From JBHJGS01 sp050331575 (GTDB taxonomy: Bacteria; Pseudomonadota; Alphaproteobacteria; Sphingomonadales; Rhodothalassiaceae): a DNA stretch of 22,836 nucleotides. Shown here piece after piece: positions 8,086 through 15,661 of the stretch. Each line of letters starts with the position of its first letter. The first letter of the stretch is position 1. The notes below the pieces were generated by a model. The model saw only the letters and a program-made list of their open reading frames with translations, had not been told where the DNA came from and did not search any database. The DNA lies in the NCBI GenBank assembly GCA_050331575.1, contig JBHJGS010000064.1, positions 1 to 22,836 of the forward strand, written 5' to 3'. A program made the position numbers and the translations under genes.

Positions 8086-8480
8086 CGGCAGACGGTCGGG
8101 CGGCCGCTGTACGGACCGCCGGTCCGGCAGAGGAAAGTCCGGGCTCCACGGAAACACGGTGCCGGATAATGTCCGGCGAGGGCAACCTCAGGGAAAGTGC
8201 CACAGAAAGCAAACCGCCGCCCGTTTGGGCGGTAAGGGTGAAAGGGTGCGGTAAGGGCGCACCGCCGCCGCAGCAATGCGGCCGGGCATGGTAAACCCCA
8301 CCGGGAGCAAGACCGCAAAGGAGCAGCATTGGGGCCCTGAACGGGCTGGCCTGTCCGGTTTCCGGGACGCTGCTCGGGTAGGTCGCAGCGAGGGGGCCGG
8401 CAACGGTCCTCCCAGATGAATGGTCGCCGCCCGGGGCTTGCCGCTTCGGGAACAGAACCCGGCTTACAGACCGTCTGCCG
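8086..8480 (+). ncRNA. rnpB: RNase P RNA, bacterial A type
   Basis: Catalytic RNA of RNase P, which trims the 5' leader of tRNA precursors. Seen: the universal 5' block AGAGGAAAGTCCGGGCTCC near 8130 and the 3' block ACAGAACCCGGCTTACAG near 8452-8469, in the right order and spacing. The ends are set by a perfect 12-bp P1 helix: CGGCAGACGGTC (8086-8097) pairs with GACCGTCTGCCG (8469-8480). AGATGAATGGTCG upstream of the 3' block is the usual P15-region neighbour, and further GC stems lie between. Length of about 395 nucleotides is normal for Alphaproteobacteria. Open reading frames across this stretch in several frames are chance. Transcribed from its own promoter, divergent from the lipoprotein gene. 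Confidence 0.96.
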
Positions 8481-8485
8481 TCGCA

Positions 8486-8502
8486 AGATCCCGGCGGGAT
8501 CT
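8486..8502. terminator. Hairpin between rnpB and thiolase 3' ends
   Basis: AGATCCC and GGGATCT form a perfect 7-bp stem around a 3-base loop, six bases after the rnpB P1 helix. No T-tract follows on either strand, so it is at best an imperfect intrinsic terminator. Its last base is the first base of the thiolase stop codon. Confidence 0.4.
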
Positions 8503-9680
8503 CAGAGCACTTCGAACAGCCCGGCTGCCCCCTGCCCGCCGCCGACGCACATGGTGACGACGACATATTTGGCCCCCCGGCGTTTGCCCTCGATCAGGAT
8601 ATGGCCGGTCATCCGCGCGCCGGACATGCCATAGGGGTGGCCGATGGAGATGGCGCCGCCATTGACATTATATTTGGCATTGTCGATGCCGAGCCGGTCC
8701 CGGCAATACAGCGCCTGCACCGCAAACGCCTCATTCAGTTCCCAAACGTCGATATCGTCGATTTTCAGGCCGAAGCGGTCGAGCAGCTTGGGCACGGCGA
8801 ACACCGGGCCGATGCCCATCTCGTCCGGTTCGCAGCCCGCCACCGCCATGCCCAGATAGCGGCCCAGCGGCTGCAGCCCGCGCCGCGCCGCCTCATCCTC
8901 GTGCATCACCACCACCGCGGCAGCGCCGTCGGACAGCTGGCTGGCATTGCCGGCGGTGATCACGCCGGCGGGGCCCTTCACCGGCTTCAGGCCCGCCAGC
9001 GCCTCCCGTGTCGTCTCCGGCCGGTTGCCCTCGTCCTTGTCCAGGGTCACCTCGTGCTGGCTGATCTCCCCGGTTTCCTTGTTCTTCGTGGCCATCACCG
9101 AGGGCAATGGCACGATCTCGTCGTCGAACTTGCCGGCCGCCTGTGCAGCAGCAACCCGCTGCTGGGACTGCAGGGCATAATCGTCCTGCGCGTCCCGCGG
9201 CACCTCGTAGCGCTTGGCCACCACCTCAGCGGTATCGATCATCGGCAGATAGGCCGCCGGGTGCATCTCGATCAACGAGCGGTCGACCTCGATGCGGTAT
9301 TTGTCGGTCTGCACCATGGAGATGCTGTCAACCCCGCCGGCCACGCACGGGCCCATCCGGTCGGTCACGATCTGCTTGGCCGCCGTGGCGATGCTCATCA
9401 GACCGGATGCGCACTGCCGATCCATGCTCTGACCAGCGACCTCCGGCGGCAGACCCGCACGCAACGCCGCCAGCCGGCCGATATTGAAGGCCTGCACGCC
9501 CTGGGGCAGCGCCGTGCCCAGGACCACATCGTCGATCTCGCCCGGCTCCAACCCCGCGCGCGCCACCGCATGAGTGATGACATGACCGGCCAGTGTCGGC
9601 GACGGGGTCTGGTTGAAGGCGCCGCGATAGGCCTTGCCGATGGGCGTGCGGGCGGCGGAGACGATGACGGCGGCGGTCAT
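8502..9680 (-). CDS. Acetyl-CoA C-acyltransferase (thiolase)
   Basis: Thiolase-fold enzyme, 392 residues, the normal length. Catalyses CoA-dependent cleavage of 3-ketoacyl-CoA or the reverse condensation of acetyl-CoA. Seen: nucleophile Cys90 in DRQCASGLMS, His348 in GGAISIGHPYGMSGAR, and general base Cys378 in TMCVGGGQGAAGLFE. These numbers match the classical biosynthetic thiolase almost exactly. Also ELNEAFAVQA in the fourth conserved block. Whether it is the degradative (FadA-like) or biosynthetic (PhaA/AtoB-like) type cannot be settled by eye, and no other beta-oxidation or polyhydroxyalkanoate gene is nearby. ATG 9680 is preceded by AAGGAA at good spacing. It lies 40 bases downstream of the universal stress gene on the same strand, so they may be co-transcribed. 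Confidence 0.95.
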   Translation of the reverse strand: MTAAVIVSAARTPIGKAYRGAFNQTPSPTLAGHVITHAVARAGLEPGEIDDVVLGTALPQGVQAFNIGRLAALRAGLPPEVAGQSMDRQCASGLMSIATAAKQIVTDRMGPCVAGGVDSISMVQTDKYRIEVDRSLIEMHPAAYLPMIDTAEVVAKRYEVPRDAQDDYALQSQQRVAAAQAAGKFDDEIVPLPSVMATKNKETGEISQHEVTLDKDEGNRPETTREALAGLKPVKGPAGVITAGNASQLSDGAAAVVVMHEDEAARRGLQPLGRYLGMAVAGCEPDEMGIGPVFAVPKLLDRFGLKIDDIDVWELNEAFAVQALYCRDRLGIDNAKYNVNGGAISIGHPYGMSGARMTGHILIEGKRRGAKYVVVTMCVGGGQGAAGLFEVL

Positions 9681-9720
9681 GGGGCGGTTCCTTTCAGGCT
9701 AACCAGGGCTGGTCCCGCAG

Positions 9721-10161
9721 TTATGGCACCAGCAGCACCGGGCAAGAGGCGGTGTGCGCCAGCGCATTGGAGACGCTGCCGACCAGCATGTCGGCGATGT
9801 TGGAGCGCCCCTTGCGGCCCAGGATCAGCATATCCACGCCGCGCTCCTCGATGAGCTCCTTGATCACGCGGGACGGATGGCCCCAGCTGTGATGCTCCTG
9901 AAACGCCACGCTGGCGCCCCGGCATTTGGTCATGGCCGGCTGCAGGATCTCATCATAGGCGCGCATCTCCTCTTCCTTCTTTTCCAGCGGCCGGGCATAG
10001 GCTGCCTCCACGCCGATCGGCACATAGCCCGACCAGGGGATGACATGGGACAAAAGCAGCGTCGCCCCCCGGTCCTGGGCCAGCGTGATGGCGTGATCCA
10101 GCGCCCGTTCCGAGGCGGCACTGCCGTCCACGGCGACGAGATACAATGGGTGGTCGGACAT
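9721..10161 (-). CDS. Universal stress protein (UspA family)
   Basis: 146-residue single-domain UspA protein, cytosolic. Seen: first strand YLVAVDGSAASERALDHA with the conserved Asp for adenine contact, and the C-terminal nucleotide-binding signature G-R-K-G-R then VGSVSNALAHTASCPVLLVP (about 117-146), the G-2x-G-9x-G-S pattern of ATP-binding members. ATG 10161 is preceded by AAAGGAGGGG. These proteins aid survival under starvation, low oxygen or redox stress, usually as ATP-dependent switches. Placement before the thiolase gene suggests shared expression with acyl-CoA metabolism, which is inference from the 40-base gap. Confidence 0.92.
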   Translation of the reverse strand: MSDHPLYLVAVDGSAASERALDHAITLAQDRGATLLLSHVIPWSGYVPIGVEAAYARPLEKKEEEMRAYDEILQPAMTKCRGASVAFQEHHSWGHPSRVIKELIEERGVDMLILGRKGRSNIADMLVGSVSNALAHTASCPVLLVP

Positions 10162-10274
10162 GGGCTCGCTCCCCTCCTTTAAGCAGATTTTGACGGCTTT
10201 GCAGCGAGCTTAGACAGGCCGGCACGCGGCCACAATAGTGGCGTCGGTCCGCGGCATCTGCTAAGAGACTGGGC

Positions 10275-10640
10275 ATGCGCGTGATGTTTCTCGTCCTCAC
10301 CCTGGCCGCCATGGCCATGCCTGCGCCTGGCCAGGATGCGCCGGCACCGCCGCAGCCTGAGGCCCCGATCTGCCGGGCGGAGCTGGAAGGCCAGCTGTCC
10401 TGCCAAGCCAACCGGGTGTGTGAGTGCGTTTTCGCTACGGCGGTGCCGGCGCGCGGCCTGCCTGACCGGTGGCGTTGGAATTGCTCGATCCTGCGCCCGC
10501 GCTGCCGGGTGGTGCCGCCGGACACGCAGGACTATCAAGCCTTCGACGGCTTGAGCGCCTTGGACTTTCTGATCCTGAACGAGGCCGGCCGCACCACCGA
10601 CCGCGTGTTCGACGGCCGCCGCCGTAATCGCCCGAACTAA
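10275..10640 (+). CDS. Hypothetical Cys-rich exported protein
   Basis: 121 residues. Starts with a signal peptide (MRVMFLVLTLAAMAMPAPG, then QDAPAPP). The mature part carries six cysteines within about 45 residues (PICRAEL, LSCQANRVCECV, WNCSILRPRC), consistent with disulphides in the periplasm, followed by an Arg-rich tail. I recognise no family. ATG 10275 is taken; ATG 10284 would also leave a working signal peptide. It stands alone between the divergent uspA and the convergent putA. Codon use is typical of the window, so it looks like a genuine native gene. Confidence 0.6.
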   Translation: MRVMFLVLTLAAMAMPAPGQDAPAPPQPEAPICRAELEGQLSCQANRVCECVFATAVPARGLPDRWRWNCSILRPRCRVVPPDTQDYQAFDGLSALDFLILNEAGRTTDRVFDGRRRNRPN

Positions 10641-10653
10641 GCGCCCCGCTTAA

Positions 10654-10705
10654 GCTAATCGGCCCTGCTAATCGCTCTGGCTAATCAGCTCCGCTAATCG
10701 GCCAG
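10654..10705. repeat. Four tandem 13-bp repeats at the putA 3' end
   Basis: Four back-to-back 13-bp units start GCTAATC at 10654, 10667, 10680 and 10693; the last six bases vary (GGCCCT, GCTCTG, AGCTCC, GGCCAG). On the minus strand each unit carries TAG. Because 13 is not a multiple of 3, successive units place the stop in different frames. The putA stop is the TAG of the fourth unit. Confidence 0.85.
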
Positions 10706-13700
10706 GCGGAACAGATCGGTGTCGCCGCCGATCGCAGCGGTGTTCACCGTCATCACCCGTTCCACGGCGAAGCGCGGCAGATAGTGCGGGCCGCCGGCCT
10801 TCGGGCCGGTGCCCGACAGCCCCGCACCGCCGAACGGCTGCACGCCGACCACGGCCCCGACCATATTGCGGTTGATATAAACATTGCCGGCGGTGGACCG
10901 GGCGTACAGCGTGCGCCAGCGCTTCTCGAGCCGGGAATGGACGCCGAAGGTCAGGCCGTATCCGGTATCGGCCAGCTCTCGCATCAGCCGCTTCAGATCT
11001 TGCGTGCGATAGCGCAGCACATGCAGCACCGGGCCGAACACCTCTTCGCGCAGCCGGCTCAAGGCGTCGATCTCGTAAATGCGTGGCGCGAAGAACACGC
11101 CATGCTCGGCGCTGTCCGGCACGGCGGCCTTGGCGACCAGCCGGGCCTCCTTATCCATGCGCTCGGCATGGGCGATCAGCCCGTCCCGCGCGGCCTCGTC
11201 GATGATCGGGCCGATATCCGTGCTCAACTGCGCGGGATCGCCCAGTCGCCGCTCCGCCAGCGCGCCGGCCAGCATGTCCAGCAGCGGGTCCGCCACCTTG
11301 TCATGCACCATCATCACCCGACAGGCGGAGCAGCGCTGACCGGCGGAGCCGAAGGCGGAGGCCAGGACGTCATCGACCACCTGTTCATGCAGGGCTGTGG
11401 AGTCGACGACCATGGCATTCTGACCACCGGTCTCCGCGATCAGCGGCACGATGGCGCCGTCGCGCGCGGCCAACGCGCGGTTGATGCGCTTGGCGGTGTC
11501 GACCGATCCGGTGAACGCGACCCCAGCGACGCGCTCATCGGCCACCAGGGGGGCGGCGACGCTCGGCCCGTCGCCCAACAGCAGATGCAGCACATCGGCG
11601 GGCACCCCGGCCTGGTGAAACAAGGTCACCGCACGATGGGCGATCAGTGGTGTTTGTTCGGCCGGCTTGGCGATGACCGCATTGCCCGCCGCCAGCGCCG
11701 CTGCAACCTGGCCGGTGAAGATGGCCAGCGGAAAATTCCAGGGGCTGATGCACAGGAAGACGCCGCGGCCATGCAGCCTCAGCTCGTTGCGCTCACCGGT
11801 GGGACCCGGCAGCACTGCGCCCGGCCCGAACAGCCGCTCTGCCTCACGCGCATAATAGCGGCAGAAATCCACCGCTTCGCGGATCTCCGAGACCGCATCG
11901 GGCAGCGTGCGCCCGGCCTCCCGCGTGATCAGATCCAGCAGCGCCGGCGTGCCGGCCTCCAGCGCATCGGCCATGGCGCGCAGGATCGCCGCGCGCTTGG
12001 GTCCGCGCAGCCCGTCCCACGCCGGCTGTGCTGCCTGGGCCAGCCCGATCGCCCGCTCCCGGTCCGCCGGCCGCGCGGTCCGCGCGGTGCCAAGCCGCTG
12101 CCGGCGATCCACCGGCGAGAAGAGCGCGCTGGCGTCACCACCGGCCGCCTCACCGCCGACCAGGCAGGCGCCGTCCCGCGCCTGCTCGCCGGCCTGGCGA
12201 ATCGCCGCGAACAGCGGCTCGGTCACCGAAGGCTCGGTCAGGTCCACGCCGGCGGAGTTCGGCCGCTCCGGGCCGTACAGTCTTGGCGGCTTGACGATCT
12301 TGCTCTTCTGCGCGGCGGTCTCGATGGGGTCCTCGGCAACCTGTTCCACCGGCACATCCGGGTCCAGAAAGCGGTTCACGAAGCTGGAATTGGCGCCATT
12401 CTCCAACAGCCGCCGCACCAGATAGGGCAGCAGATCGCGATGCTGCCCAACCGGGGCGTAGATGCGCGCCGGGATCGGCCGGTCCAGCACGTCGCGCGCG
12501 GCGCGGTAAAGCAATTGGCCCATGCCGTGTAGCCGCTGAAATTCATAGGCCTGTCCCGGCTCCGCCATGTGCAGGATCGCCGACAGGGTGTGAGCATTGT
12601 GGGTGGCGAATTGCGGGAAGAACAGATCGCCGCCTTCCAACAGCCGGTTGGCGCAGGCCAGATAATTCACATCCGTCGCCGGCTTGCGGGTGAACACCGG
12701 ATAGTCCGGCCGCCCCTCCACCTGGGCATGCTTGATCTCGGTGTCCCAATAGGCGCCCTTGACCAGGCGCACCGGCAGCTGCCGCCCGGTCGCCCGGGCC
12801 AGGTCCGCCAGCCAGTCGATCAGCGGCAGGGCGCGCTTCTGATAGGCCTGCACCGCCAGGCCCAAACCGTTCCAGCCGGCCAGGTCCGGGTCGGCGGCCA
12901 GCTGCTCGATCAGGCTCAAGGACAGGTCGAGCCGGTCGGCCTCCTCCGCATCGATGGTCATCTGCATATCAAAGCCGCGCGCGGTTTGAGCCAGCGCCTT
13001 GACCGTCGGATACAGCTCCGCCCGGACGCGCTGCTCCTGCGCCTGCTCATAGCGCGGGTGCAGGGCGGACAGCTTGATGGACACGGACGAGCGCGCCTCC
13101 GGCCCGCCCGCGCTGTTGGCGCCGGCCCGGCCGACCTGTTCGATGGCATGGGTATAAAGCGCGACATAGCGCTGCGCGGCTTCAGCGGTGCGCGCGCCCT
13201 CCCCCAGCATGTCGAAAGAAAACAGCTGGCGCTCCGGCGGCCGCTTCATGCGCCGGGCCAAGGCCTCCTCAATGGTGCGGCCATAGACGAACTGCCGGCC
13301 CATCAGCTTCATCGCCTGGGCGACCGCATTGCGGATCACCGGCTCGCCCATGCGCGCGATCAAGCGCTCCACCACGCGGGTCGGCGGCTGCAGATCCTCC
13401 GTCTCCGGCCCGATCACATCGCCGGTTAGCATCAGACCCCAGATGCCGGCATTGACCAGCGAATTCTCCGAATGGCCCAGATGCCGCTTCCAGTCGCCGG
13501 AGCGGATCTTCTCCGCGATCAGATCATCCTGTGTGGCCACATCCGGCACCCGCAACAAGGCCTCGGCGAGACACATCAGCGCCACGCCCTCTTCCGTCTC
13601 CAGCCCGAATTCCTGCAGGAAGGCGTCCATCGTGCCCTGCTCGGCGCGGCGATGACGCGCCGCGGTGACGATGGCGCGGGCCTGGGCCAGGATCTCGGTG

Positions 13701-13834
13701 CGGTCGGCCTCATCCAGCGGCAGGCGCGCACAGATGCCCTGCAGCATCGGATCTTCCGGCGCATGCTTGGCCGCACGCACCGCACCGCGCAGGCGGGCCA
13801 GATCCGCAGAGGCGGGAAAGCGGGCATCATCCAT
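10694..13834 (-). CDS. putA: Bifunctional proline dehydrogenase / glutamate-semialdehyde dehydrogenase
   Basis: PutA, 1046 residues. Oxidises proline to pyrroline-5-carboxylate with FAD, then to glutamate with NAD+, with channelling between the two sites; it associates with the inner membrane when working. Seen: proline dehydrogenase barrel (about 160-490) with SIKLSALHPRYE (Lys254), RLVKGAYWD, and the substrate-binding Arg pair 474-475 in LVRRLLENGANSSF. Aldehyde dehydrogenase domain (about 540-1035) with ISPWNFPLAIF, GFTGS-like AFTGSVDTAKR, Glu801 in IAETGGQNA and catalytic Cys835 in GSAGQRCSACR. The N-terminal ribbon-helix-helix repressor domain of the long enterobacterial form is absent, so this is a short catalytic-only PutA that cannot repress its own gene. 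ATG 13834. Monocistronic as far as visible. Confidence 0.97.
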   Translation of the reverse strand: MDDARFPASADLARLRGAVRAAKHAPEDPMLQGICARLPLDEADRTEILAQARAIVTAARHRRAEQGTMDAFLQEFGLETEEGVALMCLAEALLRVPDVATQDDLIAEKIRSGDWKRHLGHSENSLVNAGIWGLMLTGDVIGPETEDLQPPTRVVERLIARMGEPVIRNAVAQAMKLMGRQFVYGRTIEEALARRMKRPPERQLFSFDMLGEGARTAEAAQRYVALYTHAIEQVGRAGANSAGGPEARSSVSIKLSALHPRYEQAQEQRVRAELYPTVKALAQTARGFDMQMTIDAEEADRLDLSLSLIEQLAADPDLAGWNGLGLAVQAYQKRALPLIDWLADLARATGRQLPVRLVKGAYWDTEIKHAQVEGRPDYPVFTRKPATDVNYLACANRLLEGGDLFFPQFATHNAHTLSAILHMAEPGQAYEFQRLHGMGQLLYRAARDVLDRPIPARIYAPVGQHRDLLPYLVRRLLENGANSSFVNRFLDPDVPVEQVAEDPIETAAQKSKIVKPPRLYGPERPNSAGVDLTEPSVTEPLFAAIRQAGEQARDGACLVGGEAAGGDASALFSPVDRRQRLGTARTARPADRERAIGLAQAAQPAWDGLRGPKRAAILRAMADALEAGTPALLDLITREAGRTLPDAVSEIREAVDFCRYYAREAERLFGPGAVLPGPTGERNELRLHGRGVFLCISPWNFPLAIFTGQVAAALAAGNAVIAKPAEQTPLIAHRAVTLFHQAGVPADVLHLLLGDGPSVAAPLVADERVAGVAFTGSVDTAKRINRALAARDGAIVPLIAETGGQNAMVVDSTALHEQVVDDVLASAFGSAGQRCSACRVMMVHDKVADPLLDMLAGALAERRLGDPAQLSTDIGPIIDEAARDGLIAHAERMDKEARLVAKAAVPDSAEHGVFFAPRIYEIDALSRLREEVFGPVLHVLRYRTQDLKRLMRELADTGYGLTFGVHSRLEKRWRTLYARSTAGNVYINRNMVGAVVGVQPFGGAGLSGTGPKAGGPHYLPRFAVERVMTVNTAAIGGDTDLFRLAD

Positions 13835-14104
13835 GGCCGAAACCCTGTAGCAACGGGCGCGTGTGTAAGCTGGCCGGCAGACCGGCGGCTGACGGTCAGC
13901 ACCGGATCACCGACACGCCAGTGTGACCGTCTCGGCAGGTTCCGGCAAGGGCTTGAACGCAATGGGGCATCATGCCGGCCGCGCGACCTCACCCTTTTGT
14001 GCGGCGCACTGCCGACGCAGGGGCTAGACATGGCCCCAGCGCTTGCCATATCAAGCGCGGCTTCGGTGCGGCCGCGCTGTCGTGCGTCGCCGCAGATACC
14101 TCAA
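13835..14104. other. Intergenic region between putA and tRNA-Lys
   Basis: 270 bases holding the divergent start regions of putA and tRNA-Lys. Open frames crossing it continue from the antisense strand of putA and look like chance. Apart from the tRNA promoter candidate I see no operator-like palindrome or riboswitch fold. Confidence 0.6.
14025..14052 (+). promoter_or_regulatory. Candidate tRNA-Lys promoter
   Basis: TAGACA (14025-14030) and CATATC (14047-14052) with 16-base spacing, about 50 bases ahead of the tRNA. The -35 is 5 of 6 to consensus and the -10 is weak. Confidence 0.32.
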
Positions 14105-14180
14105 GGGCCGTTAGCTCAGTTGGTAGAGCAGCTGACTCTTAATCAGCTTGTCCGGGGTTCGAGCCCCCGACGGCCCTCCA
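14105..14180 (+). tRNA. tRNA-Lys(CTT)
   Basis: 76 bases folding as a complete cloverleaf. The acceptor GGGCCGT pairs with ACGGCCC (7 bp); D arm GCTC/GAGC; anticodon stem GCTGA/TCAGC with loop CTCTTAA, so the anticodon is CTT for lysine codon AAG; T arm CGGGG/CCCCG with loop TTCGAGC. The 3' CCA (14178-14180) is encoded. A run of seven T follows immediately. The tRNA is intact and borders the AT-richer accessory block, a classic place for integrated elements. Confidence 0.98.
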
Positions 14181-14215
14181 TTTTTTTGGGTTATAGAGTG
14201 CTAAGCTCACCGTCA

Positions 14216-14264
14216 GTAACCCCGCCTCAACGCGGAGCGCGAAATGCGACTTCCGCGGAGTTAC
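14216..14264. repeat. Nested inverted repeats between tRNA-Lys and the accessory operon
   Basis: CGCGGA (14231-14236) pairs with TCCGCG (14252-14257), with CGC/GCG inside around GAAAT. Outside, GTAAC (14216-14220) pairs with GTTAC (14260-14264). It could be a terminator-like or recombination structure. No T-tract follows. Confidence 0.4.
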
Positions 14265-14275
14265 AGGGATTTTGA

Positions 14276-14327
14276 CATTGACCTTTCTGTTTCAGTGGCG
14301 ATATGGTCTGAAACGGAAAGGTCAATG
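14276..14327. promoter_or_regulatory. Large palindrome over the accessory operon promoter
   Basis: Arm 14276-14295 (CATTGACCTTTCTGTTTCAG) and arm 14308-14327 are inverted copies matching at 19 of 20 positions, separated by 12 bases. TTGACC (14278-14283) and TATGGT (14302-14307), 18 apart, form a promoter with the -35 in the left arm and the -10 in the gap. The ribosome binding site GGAAAGG (14315-14321) sits in the right arm, and the palindrome ends two bases before the ATG. Probable autoregulatory operator for the Xre-type antitoxin. Confidence 0.72.
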
Positions 14328-14329
14328 CT

Positions 14330-15661
14330 ATGTCTGCCGACATCATCGAGCTTAAAGGTCACCTTCCCATTCGAACCCCGATCGGTCATTCGATCAGGAT
14401 CGGACACTCCGCCTATAAGCAACTGGAAAACCTCCACGCTGAAGGGTGTCTTCCAGCTCGGTCTGTGATCGTGGATGCTTCAGTCGCAAGGTTCCAGAAA
14501 GAGTTCATTGCTTCTTTGCGAGAGGGAGGCGCTGAGATCATTCTCGACCCGAAGGTGGCTGAGCTAAGCGAATTGGGCAGGTTCGGTGGGAAAGCGAAGC
14601 GCACCCCCTGGGCGGTGCCAGAGAGTAGAAGGCCTCTGATCCCTTCTGATTTTGACGTGGGCTCTAATGCGGATATCTACGGACAGATTGCCCGATACGC
14701 GGTTGAGCTCGGCGCAACTGTTGTGCACGCGCCAACACATTTCCTCCGGGATGGAGTCACAGATCCGTGGTTTCAGATAGATCGAGACGGTCTTGTGCGG
14801 TTGCGGGCCGCGCTCGACCGTGAAGGAGGCAGAGAAATTGCCATCGATTATCCGCTTATTATACCACATTCAAAAATTCAATTTTTGGAACATCGGCTTC
14901 TATTGTTGCGCGAACTTGCTAACCTTCCCTTTGATAACCTCGTTCTGAGACTGTCCGGCTTTGGAGCCTCCGCAGGTCCTCTTACCACCAAGCGGACGTT
15001 CCAAGCGATCAATGAATTTAATCGCCTTGGATATCCGATCATATTGGATCATGTGGACGGGCTAGTGAGCTCAGCTGCCTTGGCATTCGGTATTGTGTCA
15101 GGTTGGGCCCATGGGATCGGTGAGAAGGGCCGTTTCGATGCGCGAGATTGGCACAAGCCGACTGCCCCGAAGACGGGAGGGGAGCCTTTTGGGAGGGCAG
15201 TTTATCTGCCAGTGCCGCATTTTGATAAGTCCTTTAAGGCTGCGGACTTCGAAGCTATAAGCAAAGCCCAAGGTGGTCGTCGTCTACTCGCGTGCAAGGA
15301 CAAAAACTGTTGCCCACATGGTCTGAACTCCATGTTCGATAAGCCCAAAGCTCACCTCGCTTTTCAATCTTTCCAGAAAGCCAATGCGTTGTTTGAGGTG
15401 CCGGACTCGCGCCGTGCGGCGCATTTTCTGGAGACGGAAGTTCGGACTGCTGAGCGAAAAGCGGGCGACTTATCGCATCTCAAAACCGGTGATAACCGCT
15501 TAAACAAGGCTTTAGCTGACGGGAGAAAGCGCGTCGATTCCCTCGCGAGAATGTTCGAGACAATGCTTGAGAATGAGCGTATTACCCCGCCGGCTCCGTA
15601 TTACCGGGCCAAGTCAAGCAGTGCGAACGATGAGGGGACGTTATGGCCGCAGTGCAAGTAA
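14330..15661 (+). CDS. Uncharacterised 443-residue protein, TIM-barrel-like
   Basis: I do not recognise this family. The sequence shows repeating hydrophobic strands each followed by a helix: SVIVDAS (45-51), AEIILDP (68-74), ATVVHAPTHF, EIAIDYPLII, NLVLRLSGFG, PIILDHVDG, IVSGWAHGIGEKGRFD and RRLLACKD. This is the order of a beta/alpha barrel, with conserved-looking Asp, His and Gly at the strand ends. A compact cluster Cys322, Cys327, Cys328, His330, plus His342 and His365, may bind a metal. Barrel plus C-terminal Cys/His site recalls tRNA-guanine transglycosylase-like enzymes, but that is speculation. The C-terminal 80 residues are charged and helical. No signal peptide. ATG 14330 has GGAAAGG upstream. 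Its last 19 bases overlap the antitoxin gene, so translation is probably coupled. Base composition is AT-richer than the flanks, suggesting transfer. Confidence 0.72.
   Translation: MSADIIELKGHLPIRTPIGHSIRIGHSAYKQLENLHAEGCLPARSVIVDASVARFQKEFIASLREGGAEIILDPKVAELSELGRFGGKAKRTPWAVPESRRPLIPSDFDVGSNADIYGQIARYAVELGATVVHAPTHFLRDGVTDPWFQIDRDGLVRLRAALDREGGREIAIDYPLIIPHSKIQFLEHRLLLLRELANLPFDNLVLRLSGFGASAGPLTTKRTFQAINEFNRLGYPIILDHVDGLVSSAALAFGIVSGWAHGIGEKGRFDARDWHKPTAPKTGGEPFGRAVYLPVPHFDKSFKAADFEAISKAQGGRRLLACKDKNCCPHGLNSMFDKPKAHLAFQSFQKANALFEVPDSRRAAHFLETEVRTAERKAGDLSHLKTGDNRLNKALADGRKRVDSLARMFETMLENERITPPAPYYRAKSSSANDEGTLWPQCK

Noticed and set aside
8012..8566. Several open frames on both strands over the RNase P RNA
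   Set aside because: The RNA signatures and P1 pairing explain the stretch. The frames have no ribosome binding sites or recognisable domains.
8601..9854. Plus-strand open frame of 417 codons across the thiolase gene
   Set aside because: Antisense shadow. The minus-strand thiolase has all three catalytic motifs.
10784..12532. Plus-strand open frame of 582 codons across putA
   Set aside because: Antisense shadow with low-complexity His/Gln/Arg composition and no start signal.
14181..14187. Seven T after tRNA-Lys as a standard intrinsic terminator
   Set aside because: No separate hairpin precedes it, only the tRNA itself. It may still aid termination but is not listed as a terminator.
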